A stretch of DNA of 64,000 bases from Micromonospora_I sp040659735 (GCF_040659735.1 NZ_JBFANZ010000025.1:20403-84402), one strand, 5' to 3'; positions 8,052-17,341 are shown, numbered from the stretch's first letter. The notes: generated by a model from the letters alone, not told the origin. Program-made: numbers and translations.

Positions 8052-9347
8052 CTACCTCCCCGTGGTGACGAGCGGCGTCGCAACCTGCGCGCCCGCCCCC
8101 GTCTCCGGCCGTTGCGTGTCGCCGTCGTCGGCGCCGCCGCGGCGCGGCAGCCGTGGCCGCCAGTCCTTCAAGCGCAGTGCCTGCTTCTCGACCAGATGCC
8201 AGGAGAGGAACGCCAACCCGAAGCTGACCGCGCCGGTCGACAGCGCGAATCCCCAGTAGCCCAACGCCTGCACGCCGAACCTCGCCATCGTCTGCTGCAC
8301 GACGAACGAATAGATGTAGACGCCGTACGAATAATCGTTGACCTGCCCGACGCGGTGCAGCACCGCGGGCAGCCGCACCGCCAGATAGAGGATGACGTAC
8401 TGGTAGGCCAACAGACCGGGACCGAACAACTCGCCGTTGAAGGCGTACCAGCAGATCACGGCCATGGCGGCGACCCCGAGCAGGTCGTTGATCGGGAGCC
8501 GGTGGCTGTAGAGCTCGGCGGCCGCCCCGGCGAGGAACATGAAGCCGTAGATGAGGAACCACCGCTTGCCGAGGGTGCCCAGCAGCGGCATCTCCCCCCA
8601 CCAGACGGTGCCGTTCAACGGCACGGCCGGGTGGCCGAAGCGCAGCTGCGCGTAGTGGTTCCAGCAGAGCACACCGAAGACGAAGACCGTGAAGAGCAGA
8701 ACGAGCCACCGCGCCCGGCGAAGGATCCCCACCACCGCGAGCACCGCGACGATCAGATAGCAGGTGATCTCGTACGCCAACGTCCAGAGGGAACCGTTGA
8801 GCAGGCTGCTCCGGATCTTCATGCCGTACGGCGTGTCCCGGAAAATGTCGCGGATCCCGCCCTGCCGGTGTCCGCCCCACCAGTTGGCCTGCAGGTAGTC
8901 GATGACCCCGCGCTTCGACCGCCACAACCCGTCGAGGGTGCCGTGCTTCAGGTGCCACAGCGCCGGCGCCACGACGAAACCGGTGAACAGCAGGCAGACC
9001 CACAGCCCGGGCCAGATCCGCAGGCCCCGGTGCCACAGGTAACGGGGCAGCGACGTGCGCCGCGCGCTGCGCGTGATGAGGAACCCGGAAATGCCGAAGA
9101 ATCCGGCTACCGCGAGACCGGGAATATCGATCACGGTCGTCAGAGGACGGACGTACCCGAGGACGGCCGCGTGCGCGAGGACGACAGCGAAGGCGAAACA
9201 GAGCCGGAGAAATCCGAAGCTGTTGGCGCGGCCGGTATATGCCTGGGCCAACGGTACGGATTGCCCCGCGCGCTTGGCGACGCGCTGAGCAAGATGGAGC
9301 AAGGGGGACCGCCGGGGGGTTGGGACGCGATACGGACGGCTTAGCAT
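8052..9347 (-). CDS. acyltransferase family 3 (OafA-like) membrane protein
   Basis: This is a 431-aa integral membrane acyltransferase-3 protein with about ten hydrophobic segments. The family His lies in the first membrane segment (FAFAVVLAHA, His59). A HRGLRIWPGLWV motif (about 106-117) matches the R-x10-H/RxxRIxP region, and YEITCYLIVAVL and YSYGVYIYSFVVQQ are also family-like. Such enzymes O-acetylate or acylate surface sugars. The final 40 residues are polar and probably cytoplasmic. It lies between dop and pup on the same strand, an unusual place, and probably belongs with the nearby glycan genes and not with pupylation. Confidence 0.85.
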   Translation of the reverse strand: MLSRPYRVPTPRRSPLLHLAQRVAKRAGQSVPLAQAYTGRANSFGFLRLCFAFAVVLAHAAVLGYVRPLTTVIDIPGLAVAGFFGISGFLITRSARRTSLPRYLWHRGLRIWPGLWVCLLFTGFVVAPALWHLKHGTLDGLWRSKRGVIDYLQANWWGGHRQGGIRDIFRDTPYGMKIRSSLLNGSLWTLAYEITCYLIVAVLAVVGILRRARWLVLLFTVFVFGVLCWNHYAQLRFGHPAVPLNGTVWWGEMPLLGTLGKRWFLIYGFMFLAGAAAELYSHRLPINDLLGVAAMAVICWYAFNGELFGPGLLAYQYVILYLAVRLPAVLHRVGQVNDYSYGVYIYSFVVQQTMARFGVQALGYWGFALSTGAVSFGLAFLSWHLVEKQALRLKDWRPRLPRRGGADDGDTQRPETGAGAQVATPLVTTGR

Positions 9348-9387
9348 GCCACAGAGCCCACGAACGCAGGCAAGAGCGGCGGGACCG

Positions 9388-10905
9388 TCACCTGGCGGTA
9401 ATCGCCTCCAGCAGATCCTTCGCGCTCGCGCAGCGGTCGAACAGCGCGCCCACGTGCGCCTTCGTGCCCCGTTCCGGCTCCATCATCGGCACCCGGACCA
9501 GGGACTCCCGGCCCACGTCGAAGATCACCGAGTCCCAGCTCGCGGCGACCACCTCCGAGGCGTACTGCGCGAGGCAGCGGCCGCGGAAGTAGGCGCGGGT
9601 GTCCTCGGGGGGCTCGACCATCGCCGCCCTGGTCGCCTCGTCCGGAAGCAGCGTCTTCATCGCGCCCCGCGACACGAGCCGGTGGTAGAGGCCCTTCTCC
9701 GGACGCACGTCCGAATACTGCAGGTCCACCAGTTGCAGCTTGTGTGAGGCCCAGCCCAGGTTCTCCCGGTCACGGTAGCCCTCCAGCAGCCGCAGCTTGG
9801 CCACCCAGTCGAGCTCGTCGGCGCAGAGCATCGGGTCCCGACCCAGCCGGTGCAGCACGCTCTCCCACCGGTCGAGCACGTCGGCGGTCGCCCCGTCCAC
9901 GTCGTCGCCGTACCGGTCCTCCACGAAGGAACGTGCCCGCTCGAGGTAGGCCCACTGTAGATCGAGCGCGGTCAACCGGCGCCCGTCGCGCATGCGCATG
10001 AGATGCGACAGGGACGGGTCGTGACTGACCGCCCGGAGCTCCGCGACCGGGTCGGCGATGCCGAGGTCGGCGGTGAGCGCCTTCTCCTCGATCATCGTCA
10101 GGATGAGCGCCGCCGTGCCGACCTTGAGATACGTCGACGTCTCGGCCAGATTCGCGTCGCCGATGATGACGTGCAGCCGACGGTACTTGTCCGCGTCGGA
10201 GTGCGGCTCGTCGCGAGTATTGATGATCGGCCGCTTGAGGGTGGTCTCCAACCCGACCTCGACCTCGAAGAAGTCGGCGCGCTGCGAGATCTGGAAGCCC
10301 GGCTGCGAGCCGTCCTGCCCGATGCCCACCCGCCCCGCGCCGCAGACGATCTGGCGGGTGACGAAGAACGGCGTCAGGTACGCCACGATGTCCGCGAACG
10401 GCGTCTGCCGCCGCATCAGGTAGTTCTCGTGCGCCCCGTAGCTCGCGCCCTTGTTGTCGGTGTTGTTCTTGTAGAGGTGGATCGGCTGGGTGCCCGGAAT
10501 CGTGGCGGCGCGCCGGGCCGCCTCGGCCATCACCCGCTCCCCCGCCTTGTCCCACCGGACGATGTCCATCGGGTTGGTCACTTCGGGCGTCGAATACTCC
10601 GGGTGGGCGTGATCGACGTAGAGCCGGGCACCGTTGGTCAGTATCACGTTGGCGAGGCCGAGATCCTCGTCCGCGAGCGCCTCGGCGGGATCGTAGGCCG
10701 CGCCGGAGTAGGTGAAGCCGCGCGCGTCACGCAGCGGCGACTCCTCCTCGTAGTCCCAGCGCGCCCGACCGCCCCGCGTCAGCTCGGGCCGCGCCCCGTA
10801 GGCGTTGACCACCTGGGAGGAGGTCACCATCGGGTTGGCTCCCGGCTGGCCGGGCACGGAGATGCCGTACTCCACCTCGGTGCCCATGATCCGCCGTACG
10901 CTCAT
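9388..10905 (-). CDS. dop: depupylase/deamidase Dop
   Basis: Dop removes Pup from substrates and, in species with Pup-GGQ, deamidates Pup. The 505-aa protein starts MSVRRIMGTEVEYGISVPGQ behind a GAGG site and carries the Dop-specific loop (about residues 36-77, containing RARWDYEEESPLRDARG) that PafA lacks. LYVDHAHPEYSTPE and YKNNTDNKGASYGAHENY mirror the PafA motifs at 1-939. With Pup already ending in Glu, its main role here should be depupylation. The upstream 97-bp gap probably contains its own promoter. Confidence 0.95.
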   Translation of the reverse strand: MSVRRIMGTEVEYGISVPGQPGANPMVTSSQVVNAYGARPELTRGGRARWDYEEESPLRDARGFTYSGAAYDPAEALADEDLGLANVILTNGARLYVDHAHPEYSTPEVTNPMDIVRWDKAGERVMAEAARRAATIPGTQPIHLYKNNTDNKGASYGAHENYLMRRQTPFADIVAYLTPFFVTRQIVCGAGRVGIGQDGSQPGFQISQRADFFEVEVGLETTLKRPIINTRDEPHSDADKYRRLHVIIGDANLAETSTYLKVGTAALILTMIEEKALTADLGIADPVAELRAVSHDPSLSHLMRMRDGRRLTALDLQWAYLERARSFVEDRYGDDVDGATADVLDRWESVLHRLGRDPMLCADELDWVAKLRLLEGYRDRENLGWASHKLQLVDLQYSDVRPEKGLYHRLVSRGAMKTLLPDEATRAAMVEPPEDTRAYFRGRCLAQYASEVVAASWDSVIFDVGRESLVRVPMMEPERGTKAHVGALFDRCASAKDLLEAITAR

Positions 10906-11002
10906 GTCGCCACCTCGTCGCTTCCCTCGCCCATGGCGTCGAGCGTAGTCCCACCCGGCGGGCGTGGCAGTGGCGTGTGTCGGCGCGGTGACGCGCTGAC
11001 AC

Positions 11003-11770
11003 TCACGGCGTGTGGCTGGCCGGCGTCTCGAGTGCGGTGGGAGCGGGGACGCCCCGCTCGGCCACGACCGTGTAGCGGCGGACCAGCGCCAGGCCGAGCA
11101 CCATCATCGCGCGGGCGAGGTAGAACGTCGCCTTCCCCATCGACTGGCTCGGCGTCCCCGCCATGCGTGGGCGCATCGCGACGGGCAGCTGGACGACGCG
11201 CAGCCCGATCCGGGAGACGTGGACCAATGTCTCCACCGTGTCGCCGAGGTACTCAACGGGATAGGCGCGGGCGAAGTGCTCGATGACCCGGCGGTTGGCG
11301 GCCCGGAAACCCGAGGTCGTGTCCGTCAGCTTCGTGCCGGCGATGCGGCTGAGCACCGCGGCGAGCAACAGCATGGCGTAGCGCCGCGGGCCGCGCACGG
11401 TGTAGTCGCCGACGCCGGCGAAACGCGCGCCGATCACCAGGTCGGCGTGGTCCAGTTCGGCGACGAGCGCCGGCACGAACCGGGGGTCGTGCTGGCCGTC
11501 CGCGTCCACCTGCAACGCCACGTCGTAGCCGTGATCGCGGGCGTACCGGTAACCGAGACGCATCGCACCGCCGACGCCGAGGTTGTACGGCAACCGCAGC
11601 ACCTGGGCACCGGCCGCGGTCGCGCGCCCGGCGGTCGCGTCGGTCGAGCCATCGTCGATGACGAGCACGTCGACCGGGAGTGCCGACCGCACCTCCTGCA
11701 CGACGTCGGCGATCGACTCCGCCTCGTTCCACGCGGGAATGATGATCAGGACACGCTTACCGTCGATCAC
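11003..11770 (-). CDS. GT2 polyprenyl-phosphate glycosyltransferase-like
   Basis: This is a 255-aa GT2 protein of the dolichyl/polyprenyl-phosphate mannose synthase type. It shows VLIIIPAWNEAESIADVV, VLVIDDGSTDAT, LPYNLGVGGAMRLGYRYA and LQVDADGQHDPRF (DxD). There is little membrane-spanning sequence at the C-terminus. GTG 11770 overlaps the DUF2304 stop by 4 bp, so the two are coupled. The pairing GT2 + DUF2304 with nearby DUF2142 and GtrA genes is a common actinobacterial arrangement for lipid-linked sugar transfer across the membrane. Confidence 0.85.
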   Translation of the reverse strand: MIDGKRVLIIIPAWNEAESIADVVQEVRSALPVDVLVIDDGSTDATAGRATAAGAQVLRLPYNLGVGGAMRLGYRYARDHGYDVALQVDADGQHDPRFVPALVAELDHADLVIGARFAGVGDYTVRGPRRYAMLLLAAVLSRIAGTKLTDTTSGFRAANRRVIEHFARAYPVEYLGDTVETLVHVSRIGLRVVQLPVAMRPRMAGTPSQSMGKATFYLARAMMVLGLALVRRYTVVAERGVPAPTALETPASHTP

Positions 11771-12114
11771 CGCTGTGCACCCTCTTTCCGCATCTCGGCA
11801 CGGAGCAGCGCGACCTCTTCAGCCAGCACCCGGGTCTCCTCCTCCAGCCGGCTCAGCTCCCAGCTGTGGTGGATCGCGATGAGCAGCAGGAAGATGATGC
11901 CGCCGAACAGCACCAGGCTGACCCCGTTGACGACTCCGAGCTGGTGGGCGACCTCATCGGGCAGGCGGGGGAAGACCGCGAGCGGCAGGGCGAGCAGTGC
12001 CACCCCGATCCACAGGAACGCGTACTTCTCCCGTAGCTGGCGCCGACGCATCAGCTCGACGACCACCACCAGGAGAAGCAACCCGGTGATCCCGGTCAAG
12101 ATAGTTAGTCGCAT
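11767..12114 (-). CDS. DUF2304 small membrane protein
   Basis: This 115-aa protein has three hydrophobic segments (ILTGITGLLLLVVVVELM; KYAFLWIGVALLALPLAVFP; VVNGVSLVLFGGIIFLLLIA) and a C-terminal helical, charged tail (LEEETRVLAEEVALLRAEM). This is the DUF2304 pattern. DUF2304 proteins are regularly encoded beside GT2 transferases and may anchor or cooperate with them, but no biochemical role is established from the sequence. Confidence 0.8.
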   Translation of the reverse strand: MRLTILTGITGLLLLVVVVELMRRRQLREKYAFLWIGVALLALPLAVFPRLPDEVAHQLGVVNGVSLVLFGGIIFLLLIAIHHSWELSRLEEETRVLAEEVALLRAEMRKEGAQR

Positions 12115-12163
12115 CTAAGGCGCCATTCCTCTCCAGGCCGCGTCCGACCGCGACACCAACGCT

Positions 12164-13723
12164 CTACGCACGGTCGCCGGAAACATCCGGTCGGCCGCCG
12201 TCGGGCGCCGACACACCGGCCCCGCCAGCGGTGACCCGCCAGTAGTACCCGATGAACAACACCATGGACGCGACAGCGAGCAGGATGGGCAGGGCCGAGC
12301 CGAGCGCCGGGTGCCACGAGCCGGCGAACGGGTTCAACGACGGCGTCGGCACCTGCGCGGGCAGGCCTGCCTGATAGCGAACCATGAGATAGTACAGCGT
12401 GCCGACGTGCGCCGGTAATAAGATGATCACGAATATCCGAGCCAGTCGCGGCGTCGGGTCGTACCCGCCACGCGTGATCGCGTAGGCGGCGAGGACGGGG
12501 ACCCCGACCAGCATCGGCAGGTAGTACCGCCCCTGCGCGATGAAGCCGTATTCGTTGGCGTTGTTCGCCTCGATCATGCTCGGCACCAGCATGCCGAGGG
12601 CACCGAGCCCCACCACCCGCCAGCGGTCGACCGGTCGGCCGACGGCCAGGGCGAGCATGACCAGGGCGCCCAGCGAGAACCACCAGGCGATGTGCACGAC
12701 CACCGGGAGCGGGGTGTCGAGCCAGCCGAGCACACCGACCATCTCGCCGACATGGCGCCGCCACTGGTCGAAGAACTCCACCTTCATGCCGTCGAACAGG
12801 CTGAGGTGGCGGGCCGGCGGTCGGTTCGGGGTGAGCTCGTTGGCCCGCTTCCAGACCGTCCAGCCCGCCGCGAACACGCCGACCAGGGCCAGGAATCCCG
12901 CGAGCAACCAGGTCCGCCGCGAGCGGAGCAGCTCGCGGTAGCGGTCGGCGGGGTGGGGCACGAACATCACCAGCGCGATGACCGCGAACCATGCCGGGCC
13001 GGCGGGACGGACCAGCAACAGCACCGCGCCGCTCACGGCGGCGAGCCACCAGGCGGAGCGGACCCGGTCCGACACCCCCGGCTCGAACAGGATCGCGATG
13101 AGCGCCATGACGAGCGCGGCACCGGCGGCGATCTCCACGCCGTTGGGGTTGATGGCGCCGGCCAGGTGCGCGGTCATCGGCGTCACGGCGACCAGCAGGC
13201 CGGCGAGCAGCCCGCGCCGCCCCATCGACAGCGCGACCGCGGTCGCCGCGGCGAGCAGGCCGGCGACAAGGGCCGCGCTGATGAGCCGGGCGACCAGCAC
13301 TCCAGCCATCGTCGGCGAGAGCACCATCGGCCAGCCGACCGCAAGGTAGTACGCCGGGTTGTAGCGGCCCGCCGGCGTGAGCACGCGCGTCTTCGCATCG
13401 TCGCCACCCGGCGGCTTGGCGCAGCTCGCGGAGCGGTCGGCGTGGAACGCGAAGCAGTTGGTGCTCAGCAGACTGCGCGGCACGTCGTGGTAGGCGCCGC
13501 CGACCTTCCCCTCCTTGGCGGGGGCGGGGGCGATATCCCCGGAGGCGACGCCGTAGGCGTGGATGATGTGCCGCATCTCGTCCGGGGTGCCGTCGTACGG
13601 CGTGGCGAACGCCCACGCCGCGAAGAGCAAGAGGTAGCCGACGAACGGCAGCAGCCACCGGAAAGCTGGCCGCATTCCGGCCGACCTGGGGGCCAGCCCG
13701 GGTTCGGCTGTAGTCGCGGTCAC
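12164..13723 (-). CDS. DUF2142-like multi-spanning membrane protein
   Basis: This is a protein of about 519 aa with many membrane segments. The first periplasmic loop holds PYDGTPDEMRHIIHAYGVASGD, where the acidic TPDE segment resembles the GT-C/DUF2142 catalytic loop. A later loop holds NANEYGFIAQGRYYLP, also a DUF2142 feature. Such proteins are thought to transfer sugars from polyprenyl carriers at the outer face of the membrane. The open frame extends to 14077 and would overlap the divergent GtrA gene, so I chose GTG 13723. ATG 13675 is a second possibility. It is probably cotranscribed with DUF2304 and GT2. Confidence 0.75.
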   Translation of the reverse strand: MTATTAEPGLAPRSAGMRPAFRWLLPFVGYLLLFAAWAFATPYDGTPDEMRHIIHAYGVASGDIAPAPAKEGKVGGAYHDVPRSLLSTNCFAFHADRSASCAKPPGGDDAKTRVLTPAGRYNPAYYLAVGWPMVLSPTMAGVLVARLISAALVAGLLAAATAVALSMGRRGLLAGLLVAVTPMTAHLAGAINPNGVEIAAGAALVMALIAILFEPGVSDRVRSAWWLAAVSGAVLLLVRPAGPAWFAVIALVMFVPHPADRYRELLRSRRTWLLAGFLALVGVFAAGWTVWKRANELTPNRPPARHLSLFDGMKVEFFDQWRRHVGEMVGVLGWLDTPLPVVVHIAWWFSLGALVMLALAVGRPVDRWRVVGLGALGMLVPSMIEANNANEYGFIAQGRYYLPMLVGVPVLAAYAITRGGYDPTPRLARIFVIILLPAHVGTLYYLMVRYQAGLPAQVPTPSLNPFAGSWHPALGSALPILLAVASMVLFIGYYWRVTAGGAGVSAPDGGRPDVSGDRA

Positions 13724-13808
13724 GGGTCGAGAGGCTACCGCAGTGTTTCTCGCATTCCGCGCAGGGGCACGACCCACCCCGCCCCGCGGGTCACTATGCT
13801 GACCGCTC

Positions 13809-14276
13809 ATGACACCGCCAGCCGAACAGACGGCGACAGCGCGCGACGGGGCACCGGCGGGGAGATCCGGCCTCCCGGGCACGCTCCGGCGGATCGTCCG
13901 TATCGGCTTCGTGCGCTTCCTCGTCGTCGGCGGGGTGAGCGCGGGCATCGACGCCGGCCTGCTCTGGCTGCTGCACGGGGTGGCCGGAGTGCAGCTCGAG
14001 GTCGCCACGCTGATCGCGGTGGTCAGCGCATTCGTGGTGAACTTCCTGTTGAACCGGGGCTGGGTCTTCGGCGCCACCGGAACGCCCCACGGCCAGTTCG
14101 CGCGCTACCTGACACTCGCCGCCCTCAACTGGATCCTTACCGTCGTGTCGGTGAGCGGGTTGGTCGCGCTCGGCGTGCACTACCTGGTGGCGCGCATGGC
14201 CGTGCTGGCGGTGCTGACCGTGGTCAACTTCCTCGCCTACCGGTCCTGGGTGTTTCCCGCCGCGCCGCGACGGTGA
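13809..14276 (+). CDS. GtrA family membrane protein
   Basis: This is a 155-aa four-span GtrA-like protein. RFLVVGGVSAGIDAGLLWLL opens the first span, with the family motif FVVNFLLNRGWVFG between spans two and three and FLAYRSWVFP near the end. GtrA proteins act in translocation or assembly of polyprenyl-linked sugars. It diverges from the DUF2142 gene. TATGCT (13795-13800) lies 8 nt before ATG 13809 and there is no ribosome binding site, consistent with leaderless expression. Confidence 0.85.
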   Translation: MTPPAEQTATARDGAPAGRSGLPGTLRRIVRIGFVRFLVVGGVSAGIDAGLLWLLHGVAGVQLEVATLIAVVSAFVVNFLLNRGWVFGATGTPHGQFARYLTLAALNWILTVVSVSGLVALGVHYLVARMAVLAVLTVVNFLAYRSWVFPAAPRR

Positions 14277-14447
14277 CGCCACGGCGGCGGACGCCGCCGC
14301 TCAGCGCCGGGCGAGCACGCCGTCCGCGACGGTGGCCGCCTTGCCGCAGACCGGCGGAGATCGACGGTTCATCCGATCGAGGTAACGCGCCGGGTTGGCA
14401 CGGTCCGGTGGAACGCGGCGCTCCCGCCAACGCAGCGAGGGCACGGC

Positions 14448-14481
14448 CGTACGGGGGCCGCTCTCGCGCGGCCCCCGTACG
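14448..14481. terminator. hairpin after ARC gene
   Basis: A perfect 14-bp inverted repeat (CGTACGGGGGCCGC / GCGGCCCCCGTACG) with a 6-nt loop lies 9 bp past the ARC stop codon, between convergent gtrA-like and ARC genes. It is the likely terminator of the ARC transcript. The rest of 14277-14490 shows no gene. Confidence 0.7.
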
Positions 14482-14490
14482 CGTCCGCAC

Positions 14491-16272
14491 TTACAGGTAT
14501 TGACCGGTGTTGCTGGCCGTCTCGATGGAGCGGCCGGCCTCCGCGCCCTTGCCGCCGGAGACGAGCGTGCGGATGTAGACGATCCGCTCACCCTTCTTGC
14601 CGGAGATGCGGGCCCAGTCGTCGGGGTTGGTGGTGTTGGGGAGATCCTCGTTTTCCCGGAACTCGTCGACACAGGCGTCCAGCAGGTGCTGCAACCGCAG
14701 CCCCTTCCGCCCCGACGAGAGAAACTCCTTGATCGCCATCTTCTTGCCGCGGTCGACGATGTTCTGGATCATCGCGCCGGAGTTGAAGTCCTTGAAGTAG
14801 AGGACCTCCTTGTCACCGTTGGCGTAGGTGACCTCGAGGAAACGGTTCTCCTCGCTCTCCGAGTACATCCGCAGCACCACGGCTTCGATCATCGCCGCCA
14901 CCGTCGCCTGCGGGTCCTGGCCGTGCTCCGCGAGGTCGTCGGGGTGCAACGGCAGGCCGGTGAGGATGTACTTGGAGAAGATGTCCCGGGCCGCCTCGGC
15001 GTCCGGCCGCTCGATCTTGATTTTCACATCGAGCCGGCCCGGCCGCAGGATCGCCGGGTCGATCATGTCTTCCCGGTTGGAGGCGCCGATGACGATGACG
15101 TTCTCCAGCCCCTCCACACCGTCGATCTCGCTGAGCAACTGCGGAACGATGGTGTTCTCCACATCGGAGGAGACACCGGAGCCGCGGGTGCGGAACACCG
15201 AATCCATCTCGTCGAAGAACACGATGACCGGGGTGCCCTCCCCCGCCTTCTCCCGCGCGCGCTGGAAGACCAGCCGGATGTGCCGCTCGGTCTCGCCGAC
15301 GTACTTGTTGAGCAGCTCCGGGCCCTTGATGTTGAGGAAGAAGCTGGTGTGCTTCTCCTCGCCGCGCCGCTCGGCGATCTTCTTCGCCAGCGAGTTGGCG
15401 ACCGCCTTGGCGATCAGCGTCTTGCCGCAGCCGGGCGGGCCGTAGAGGAGGATCCCCTTCGGCGGACGCAGCTGGTGCTCGCGGAAGAGCTCGGCGTGCA
15501 GGAACGGCAGCTCCACCGCATCGCGGATCTGCTCGATCTGCGCGTGCAGACCACCGATGTCGGTGTAGTCGACGTCCGGCACCTCTTCGAGGACCAGCTC
15601 CTCGACCTCGCTCTTCGGAATCCGCTCGTACGCGTACGAGGAGCGCGGCTCGATCATCAGCGAGTCACCGGCACGCAACGGCGCGCCGATCAGCGTCTCC
15701 GCGAGATGGACGATCCGCTCCTCGTCGGCGTGGGAGATCACCAGGGCGCGGTCACCCGCACCGCCCGTGGGATTCTCCAGCACCTCCTTGAGCATCACGA
15801 CCTCACCGACGCGCTCGTAGCCGAGCGCGTCGACGATATTGAGCGCGTCGTTGAGCAGGACCTCCTGCCCGCGGCGCAACTCCCCGACCTCGAGGGAGGG
15901 AGAGACGGCGACCCGGAGCTTGCGGCCACCGGTGAAGACGTCCACAGTGCCGTCGTCGTGCCGGGCCAGGAAGACGCCGTATCCGCTCGGCGGCTGCGCC
16001 AGCCGATCGACTTCTTCCTTCAAGGTGACAATCTGGGTCCGCGCCTCCTTGAGGGTGGCGACGAGCCGGTCGTTGTTTTCGGTCAGTCGGGCCAGCTGCG
16101 CCTGCGTTGCCGCTAGCCGCTCCTCGAGCTGCCGGACGTGTCGGGGGCTTTCGGTCAACTTGCGCCGCACCAGAGCGAGTTCCTCTTGAAGGAACGCGAC
16201 CTGGGTGGAGAGATCGTGGGCCTCCTTCTCCCACCGTGCGGCGCGCGAGTCCGCGTCGTCGCTGCGTGCCAC
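14491..16272 (-). CDS. arc: proteasome-associated AAA+ ATPase ARC/Mpa
   Basis: This is the hexameric unfoldase that binds Pup through its N-terminal coiled coil and feeds pupylated proteins into the 20S core. The protein of about 593 aa has an N-terminal coiled coil (about 10-80), a tandem OB region, the AAA+ Walker A GPPGCGKT (about 277), Walker B VIVFFDEMDS (about 347), the second-region motif ASNREDMIDPAILRPGRLD and the C-terminal GQYL, the tail that opens the proteasome gate. I chose GTG 16272 because GGGGAGG lies 6 nt upstream. ATG 16308 is in frame but has no such site. Confidence 0.95.
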   Translation of the reverse strand: MARSDDADSRAARWEKEAHDLSTQVAFLQEELALVRRKLTESPRHVRQLEERLAATQAQLARLTENNDRLVATLKEARTQIVTLKEEVDRLAQPPSGYGVFLARHDDGTVDVFTGGRKLRVAVSPSLEVGELRRGQEVLLNDALNIVDALGYERVGEVVMLKEVLENPTGGAGDRALVISHADEERIVHLAETLIGAPLRAGDSLMIEPRSSYAYERIPKSEVEELVLEEVPDVDYTDIGGLHAQIEQIRDAVELPFLHAELFREHQLRPPKGILLYGPPGCGKTLIAKAVANSLAKKIAERRGEEKHTSFFLNIKGPELLNKYVGETERHIRLVFQRAREKAGEGTPVIVFFDEMDSVFRTRGSGVSSDVENTIVPQLLSEIDGVEGLENVIVIGASNREDMIDPAILRPGRLDVKIKIERPDAEAARDIFSKYILTGLPLHPDDLAEHGQDPQATVAAMIEAVVLRMYSESEENRFLEVTYANGDKEVLYFKDFNSGAMIQNIVDRGKKMAIKEFLSSGRKGLRLQHLLDACVDEFRENEDLPNTTNPDDWARISGKKGERIVYIRTLVSGGKGAEAGRSIETASNTGQYL

Positions 16273-16446
16273 GTCCCACCTCCCCGGGGGGCTAAAACGT
16301 TCTGCCATAACACTAACCGCTTTGGCCGCGATCCGAACCCACGCGACGCGCTGTGCTTCAACCTTGATCGTCGGACCCTCGCGACGGGTCCGGATCCAAC
16401 CGTCGGGTAGCGTCGACGTTGGCACCACGACATGGGGAGGTACGCC

Positions 16447-16740
16447 GTGACGACGCAGGTTGAGACCGACGAGCTGCGGGTCTGGGTGGACCAGGACCTG
16501 TGCACCGGCGATGGGCTCTGCGTGCAGTACGCCCCGGAGGTCTTCGAGTTCGACGTCGACGGCCTGGCCTACGTCAAGGACCGCGACGGCGAGCTGCTGC
16601 TCGCGCCGGGGAGCCGGGTCGACGTCCCCGCACACCTGCGCCTCGACGTGATCGACGCGGCCAAGGAGTGCCCGGGCGAGTGCATCCATGTGCTGCGCAG
16701 CGCCGACGAGGTCGAGGTCGCCGGCCCCGACGCCGGCTAG
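16447..16740 (+). CDS. small ferredoxin (3Fe-4S type likely)
   Basis: This is a 97-aa acidic ferredoxin. GTG 16447 is preferred over ATG 16432 because GGGGAGG lies 6 nt before it. The cluster motif is C-TGDGL-C followed, about 45 residues on, by CPGEC. The second position of the usual CxxCxxC is Asp, as in 3Fe-4S actinobacterial ferredoxins that serve cytochromes P450 or other oxidoreductases. No redox partner is encoded next to it. It diverges from ARC and is convergent with the next gene, with only a 6-bp gap. Confidence 0.8.
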   Translation: MTTQVETDELRVWVDQDLCTGDGLCVQYAPEVFEFDVDGLAYVKDRDGELLLAPGSRVDVPAHLRLDVIDAAKECPGECIHVLRSADEVEVAGPDAG

Positions 16741-16746
16741 CGGCCG

Positions 16747-17328
16747 TCACAGCGTCGGGCGACCCACCACCGACGCGACGAGCCGGGCAAACTCCTCAAG
16801 CCGCGCAATCTGCCCGGCTCCCCCGTCATCCAGCGTCTTACCGAACCGCAGCGCGTCGTGCCGCGGTTCCGCCTGATCATCGCTCGGCGTCGCCTCGTCC
16901 AGCGAGCTGAGGAGCAGGTAGACGTCGATGCTGTCGACCCGGGCCGGCCCGTTGGGCGTGCGGGTCAGCCGACGCCGACATCCCACCTCGGTGATCGTGG
17001 AGAGCGGCACCACCCGCAGCGACGAGGTCATCGAGCCCACCGGCCCGTCACCGGGGGGCACGTCCTCACCGTGCCACAGGATCAGCCGGCTGCCGTCGCA
17101 GACGACGACCTCCTGCCAGACCCCGTTGACCTCGTTGACGAAGCGCTCCAGGGTGAAGCCGAGGACGGCCGCGCCGCGCAGCACCCCACCGAGCGCCTCC
17201 AGCGCCACATCGGGGTCGCGCAGGTACGCGCGGGCCGCCGAATCGAGATCCTGGTAGGGCGACCAGTCCGGGAAGACGGCGGGCACCTCGCCACCACCAC
17301 CGAACCCCGCCATACTCATCTGCTCCAC
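16747..17328 (-). CDS. conserved actinobacterial protein of unknown function
   Basis: This is a 193-aa protein without membrane segments. GTG 17328, ATG 17319 and ATG 17313 are all possible starts, and the first lies 13 bp after trmI. The middle (RLILWHGEDV through SSLRVVPLSTITEVG) looks like a small beta-rich domain with an Arg-rich strand (CRRRLTRTPNG). The C-terminal helix (IARLEEFARLVASVVG) ends the protein. Remote similarity to DUF5998-type proteins is possible but not shown. Its place downstream of trmI on the same strand suggests cotranscription. Confidence 0.6.
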   Translation of the reverse strand: MEQMSMAGFGGGGEVPAVFPDWSPYQDLDSAARAYLRDPDVALEALGGVLRGAAVLGFTLERFVNEVNGVWQEVVVCDGSRLILWHGEDVPPGDGPVGSMTSSLRVVPLSTITEVGCRRRLTRTPNGPARVDSIDVYLLLSSLDEATPSDDQAEPRHDALRFGKTLDDGGAGQIARLEEFARLVASVVGRPTL

Positions 17329-17341
17329 CCGACGCGCTCCG

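Noticed and set aside
13724..14077. N-terminal extension of the DUF2142-like protein
   Set aside because: The extension would overlap the divergent GtrA gene and has no signal or family similarity, so the shorter GTG start was used.
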